A DNA stretch of 64,000 nt from CBDESM01 sp965242485 (lineage in GTDB: Bacteria; Chloroflexota; Dehalococcoidia; Bin125), in assembly GCA_965242485.1 (NCBI GenBank), contig CBDESM010000003.1, positions 2,108,001 to 2,172,000 on the forward strand, read 5' to 3'. A model generated the notes under the pieces. The model ran no database searches, was not told where the DNA came from, and saw only the letters and a program-made list of their open reading frames with translations. Within the stretch, counting starts at the first letter, position 1. Every line of letters starts with the position of its first letter. A program made the translations under genes and the position numbers. Positions 61,049-64,000 of the stretch are shown here, in pieces.

Positions 61049-62449
61049 ATGAACGACGCACAGACCGACGCGCCCGAACTCACCGAATTCCTCTTGCCGG
61101 ACTTGGGCGAGGACATCGAGGAGGCCGATGTCCTCCAGGTGCTGGTCAAAGTCGGCGACGTGGTCGTGCTGGAGCAGCCGATCCTGGAGATCGAGACGGA
61201 GAAGGCGACGCTGGACCTCCCCTCATCGGTGGCCGGGGAGATCACCGCGATCCATGTCGGCGTCGGCGACGTGATCCGCCCCGGCGATCGCATCATCACC
61301 GTCACCAGCGGGGTCGCGCCGGTGCCCGCACCGGTGCCGGAGGCGCCGAAGGCGGAAACGGAAGCCGAGCCGGAGTCGGAGCCGCCGCCGGCCGAGGCTC
61401 CGGCGGAGCCCGCGCCGGTTGACGAGACTGCGCCCGAGCCTCCCGCACCTGAGGAGCCCGCGCCCGAAGAGCCCGCGCAGGAGCCGCCCGCGGCGACCAG
61501 TCCGCCGCCCCCGCCGCTGATCGAGGGCGAGCCCGATCTGCGGCCCGTTTTCGCATCGCCCTCGGTCCGCCGCCTCGCGCGCGAGATCGGCGTCGATATT
61601 CGCCAAGTGAGCGGCACCGGGCCGGGCGGCCGCATCTCGGACGCCGATGTCAAGCGCGCCGCGCGCGAAGCGCCGCGGGCCGGGCCGGGCGCGCAGGTGC
61701 CGCGGATAGGCCCGGTCGAGCTGCCCGATTTCGCCGAGTTCGGCCCCGTCGAGCGGATGCCGCTCAGCCGCCTGCGGCGCACGATCAAGCGCAACATGGC
61801 GCTTTCCTGGCACGAGGTGCCGCACGTCACGCTCGAACATGAGGCGGATATCACGGATCTGGAAGAAGTGCGCCTGCAATTCCGCTCGCGTGCCGAGGAC
61901 GCCGGCGGCAAGCTCACCGTGACCGCGGTCATGCTCAAGATCGTCGCCTCGGCGCTGAAGGCGCATCCGCAGGTCAACAGCAGCCTCGACGCCGAGACGG
62001 ACGAGCTGATCCTCAAGGGCTACATCCACGTCGGCGTCGCCGTCGACACTCCGCGCGGCCTCGTCGTCCCGGTGATCCGCGATGTCGGCGACAAGAACAT
62101 CATCCAGCTCTCGGTCGAACTGACCGACATCTCGGAACGCGCCCGCAACGGCGACCTCACGCTCGAAGACTTCCGCGGCTCCAGCTTCACCGTGACCAAC
62201 CTCGGCGGCCTGGGCACCAGCCATTTCACGCCGATCATCCACCACCCCAACACCGCGATCCTCGGCATCGGCCGCGCCCAGCGGCGGCCGGAATGGTCCG
62301 ATACGCATGAAACTTGGATCCCGCGCACGATTATGCCGCTCTCCTTCACCTTCGACCACCGCGTGATCGACGGGGCCGATGGCGCGCGCTTCATGACCTG
62401 GATGACCGACGCGATCCGCCAGCCGCTGGTGCTGGCGCTCGAAGGCTGA
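61049..62449 (+). CDS. Dihydrolipoamide acetyltransferase (E2) of the pyruvate dehydrogenase complex
   Basis: This is the structural core and acetyl carrier of the complex, 466 residues. It has one lipoyl domain (about 12-90) with the lipoyl-lysine K52 in IETEKATLDL, and a long Ala/Pro/Glu linker (about 100-160). The E1/E3-binding domain (about 168-205; SVRRLAREIGVDI, GTGPGGRISDADV) and the catalytic domain follow, which ends with the acetyltransferase motif FDHRVIDGADG (H437, D441). A single lipoyl domain is at the low end for AceE-type complexes. ATG lies four bases after the aceE stop. Confidence 0.93.
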   Translation: MNDAQTDAPELTEFLLPDLGEDIEEADVLQVLVKVGDVVVLEQPILEIETEKATLDLPSSVAGEITAIHVGVGDVIRPGDRIITVTSGVAPVPAPVPEAPKAETEAEPESEPPPAEAPAEPAPVDETAPEPPAPEEPAPEEPAQEPPAATSPPPPPLIEGEPDLRPVFASPSVRRLAREIGVDIRQVSGTGPGGRISDADVKRAAREAPRAGPGAQVPRIGPVELPDFAEFGPVERMPLSRLRRTIKRNMALSWHEVPHVTLEHEADITDLEEVRLQFRSRAEDAGGKLTVTAVMLKIVASALKAHPQVNSSLDAETDELILKGYIHVGVAVDTPRGLVVPVIRDVGDKNIIQLSVELTDISERARNGDLTLEDFRGSSFTVTNLGGLGTSHFTPIIHHPNTAILGIGRAQRRPEWSDTHETWIPRTIMPLSFTFDHRVIDGADGARFMTWMTDAIRQPLVLALEG

Positions 62450-62451
62450 TC

Positions 62452-63891
62452 ATGGAAGGCGCGGAGATCGGCGGCGACGCGACCCGCGTGGCGGTGCTGG
62501 GCGCCGGCCCGGGCGGCTACCCGGCCGCCTTCTTCGCGGCCGAGCGCGGCCTCGAGGTCACGCTGGTCGACAAGGCGGAGCAGCCCGGCGGCGTCTGCCT
62601 CTACGAAGGCTGCATCCCGTCCAAAGCGCTGCTCCATGCGGCCCGCCTGATCCGCGACGCGGACTCGGCCGGCGAGATGGGCATCTCCTTCGGCGAGCCG
62701 CAGATCGATCTCGACGCGCTGCGCGCCTGGAAGGACGACGTGGTCGGCAAGCTCACGGGCGGACTCGGCCTGCTCCGCCGCCAGCGCAACGTCTCCTACC
62801 GCCGCGGCTTCGGCCGCATCCGCTCGCCCAACACGCTCAACGTCGAGAGCGGCGGCGAGGTGACGGAAGTCGAGTTCGACGCGCTCGTCGTCGCCACCGG
62901 CTCGTCGCCCGCGGCGCCCGAAGCGCTCCGCCTCGACTCGGAACGGGTCATGGACTCGACCGCGGCGCTCGAACTGCCGGAGATTCCGGCCAAGCTGCTC
63001 GTGATCGGCGGCGGCTACATCGGCCTCGAACTCGGCACCGTCTACGCTGCGCTCGGCTCTGAAGTCTCCGTCGTTGAGATGCTGCCGCAGCTGCTGCCCG
63101 GCGTCGACCGCGATCTCGTGCGGGTGCTCAACCGCCGCCTCGAGCGCGACTTCCACTCAATCGAGCTCGGCGCGTCGGTGCTGGACCTGCAGGAGGTCGA
63201 GGAAGGCGTCGCCGCCACGATCCGCTCCGCCGACGGCGCGGAACGCTGCGACACGTTCGACCGCGTGCTGATCGCGGTCGGGAGGAAGCCCAACAGCACC
63301 GGCTTCGGCCTGCGCCGCCGCACCAGCGCGCGGATCGACGACCGCGGCTTCATCGAGACGGATGCGCATTGCCGCACCGGCGAGCCTTCGGTCTTCGCGG
63401 TCGGCGACGTCGCCGGCGAGCCGATGCTGGCGCACAAGGCCACGCACGAGGCGAAGGTCGCGATCGAGGCGATCTGCGGCGAACCGTCCGCCTTCGAACC
63501 GCTCGCCCTGCCGGCCGTGATCTTCACCGACCCTGAGGTCGCCTGGTGCGGCCTCAGCCCCGGCGAAGCGGCGGCGCTCGACATCGACGCGGTTACCGCT
63601 TCCTTCCCTTGGCCCGCGTTGGGGCGCGCGCGCGCCGTCGGCCGCGTCGACGGCCTGACCAAGCTCGTGATCGAGCGCGCGACCGAGCGGGTGCTCGGCA
63701 TCCAAGCGGTCGGGGCCGGCGCGGCCGATCTGGTCGGGGAGGGAGCGCTCGCGATCGAGCTCGGCGCGCGCGCCTCCGATCTCGCCGACACGATCCACGC
63801 GCACCCCACGCTCTCGGAGTCGCTGATGGAAGCGGCCGAGGTCTTCTTCGGGCGCAGCGCCCACTTCATCGGCCGGCGCGGTGAGCGCTGA
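62452..63891 (+). CDS. lpd: Dihydrolipoamide dehydrogenase (E3)
   Basis: This FAD enzyme reoxidises the lipoyl groups of E2 with NAD+. The 479 residues show the FAD loop GAGPGGYPAAF (17-27), the redox cysteines C49 and C54 in GGVCLYEGCIPSK, the NAD loop IGGGYIGLELG, VFAVGDVAGEPMLAHKA, and the active-site HAHPTLSES near the end. The CLYEGC spacing is the usual one, with Leu-Tyr-Glu-Gly between the cysteines. The start follows the E2 stop after two bases, and its end overlaps the folP-like gene by 11 bases. Confidence 0.95.
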   Translation: MEGAEIGGDATRVAVLGAGPGGYPAAFFAAERGLEVTLVDKAEQPGGVCLYEGCIPSKALLHAARLIRDADSAGEMGISFGEPQIDLDALRAWKDDVVGKLTGGLGLLRRQRNVSYRRGFGRIRSPNTLNVESGGEVTEVEFDALVVATGSSPAAPEALRLDSERVMDSTAALELPEIPAKLLVIGGGYIGLELGTVYAALGSEVSVVEMLPQLLPGVDRDLVRVLNRRLERDFHSIELGASVLDLQEVEEGVAATIRSADGAERCDTFDRVLIAVGRKPNSTGFGLRRRTSARIDDRGFIETDAHCRTGEPSVFAVGDVAGEPMLAHKATHEAKVAIEAICGEPSAFEPLALPAVIFTDPEVAWCGLSPGEAAALDIDAVTASFPWPALGRARAVGRVDGLTKLVIERATERVLGIQAVGAGAADLVGEGALAIELGARASDLADTIHAHPTLSESLMEAAEVFFGRSAHFIGRRGER

Positions 63892-64000
63892 TCTGCCCGG
63901 CCGCGTCGGCGCGCTCTCGCTCGGCGGGCGCGCGCTCGACGTGCGCGATGGCCCCCTGATCATGGGCATCCTCAACGTCGGCACGGATTCGCCGGTCGCG
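63881..64000 (+). CDS. Dihydropteroate-synthase-like gene, 5' part only
   Basis: The first 40 codons are visible, from a GTG that overlaps the end of lpd by 11 bases. The segment LIMGILNVGTDS aligns with the family's start MGILNVTPDSFSDGG: the MGILNV strand and asparagine are kept, but Thr-Pro-Asp-Ser-Phe is changed to Gly-Thr-Asp-Ser-Pro. The enzyme, if active, would join pterin and p-aminobenzoate for folate synthesis; a divergent pterin-binding homologue is the alternative. The rest is outside the window. Confidence 0.6.
   Translation, partial: MSADLPGRVGALSLGGRALDVRDGPLIMGILNVGTDSPVA

Overview
This is a contiguous piece of a high-GC bacterial chromosome (roughly 70% GC by eye), densely packed and largely housekeeping. 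The most likely source is an aerobic member of the Chloroflexota. That placement is an inference from the mix of a large Alu-type SRP RNA, a CIRCE operator, MltG, SMC and FtsY, an AceE-type pyruvate dehydrogenase, and many short membrane-anchored proteins with acidic linkers. No rRNA or other decisive marker is present, so the phylum call is tentative. I see no insertion sequence, phage gene, CRISPR array or plasmid function.

Layout. 1-6054 (+): the end of a RuvX-like gene, mltG, then aroE, a membrane protein, aroC, a fused shikimate kinase/3-dehydroquinate synthase and an acylphosphatase, mostly joined by GTGA/ATGA stop-start overlaps. 6098-9044 (-): a cytochrome P450, moeA and a lone Lrp/AsnC ligand-binding domain. 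9142-12545 (+): pheS-pheT. 12633-13216 (+): an exact CIRCE (HrcA) operator in front of an uncharacterised helical protein. 13279-18705 (-): tRNA-Val, thrS, accC, accB, infC, rpmI, rplT, in that order of transcription. 18946-23488 (+): tRNA-Lys, tRNA-Leu, two peptide-ABC ATPases, lepA.

23495-32014: a nuclease-fold-like protein of unknown role (-), the SRP RNA with a good promoter, rsmA-ispE-membrane protein, a PHP protein, a DinG helicase with an exonuclease domain, a GNAT protein and a flavin-binding-type protein. 32150-34586 (-): small proteins and a CCA-adding-type nucleotidyltransferase. 34652-38700 (+): rnc-smc, with ftsY nearby on the other strand (40463-41449). 41533-47604: dinB, a tandem pair of related cupin-like proteins, a ferritin-like diiron protein, small zinc proteins and an RlpA-like envelope protein. 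47750-52128: malic enzyme, an SDR protein, an alpha/beta hydrolase and a secreted DUF4015-like protein.

52240-55521 (-): an alpha-oxoamine synthase, an NAD-dependent epimerase-type reductase, a HAD protein and a small protein in one operon, possibly sphingolipid-like lipid synthesis. 55717-64000: a LysM membrane protein; lipA and lipB on the minus strand, diverging from aceE, an E2 and lpd on the plus strand, so that the pyruvate dehydrogenase complex sits beside the enzymes that lipoylate it; and finally the first 40 codons of a dihydropteroate-synthase-like gene cut by the window edge.

Two signals recur. Genes inside operons overlap by 1-23 bases. Several genes that start transcription units have no Shine-Dalgarno sequence but carry a -10-like hexamer 6-9 bases before the start codon, which suggests leaderless mRNAs. 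The observations most worth following are the CIRCE-controlled unknown gene, the CTG start of infC, the Asp-to-Arg change in the RNase III active site, and the possible sphingolipid operon.
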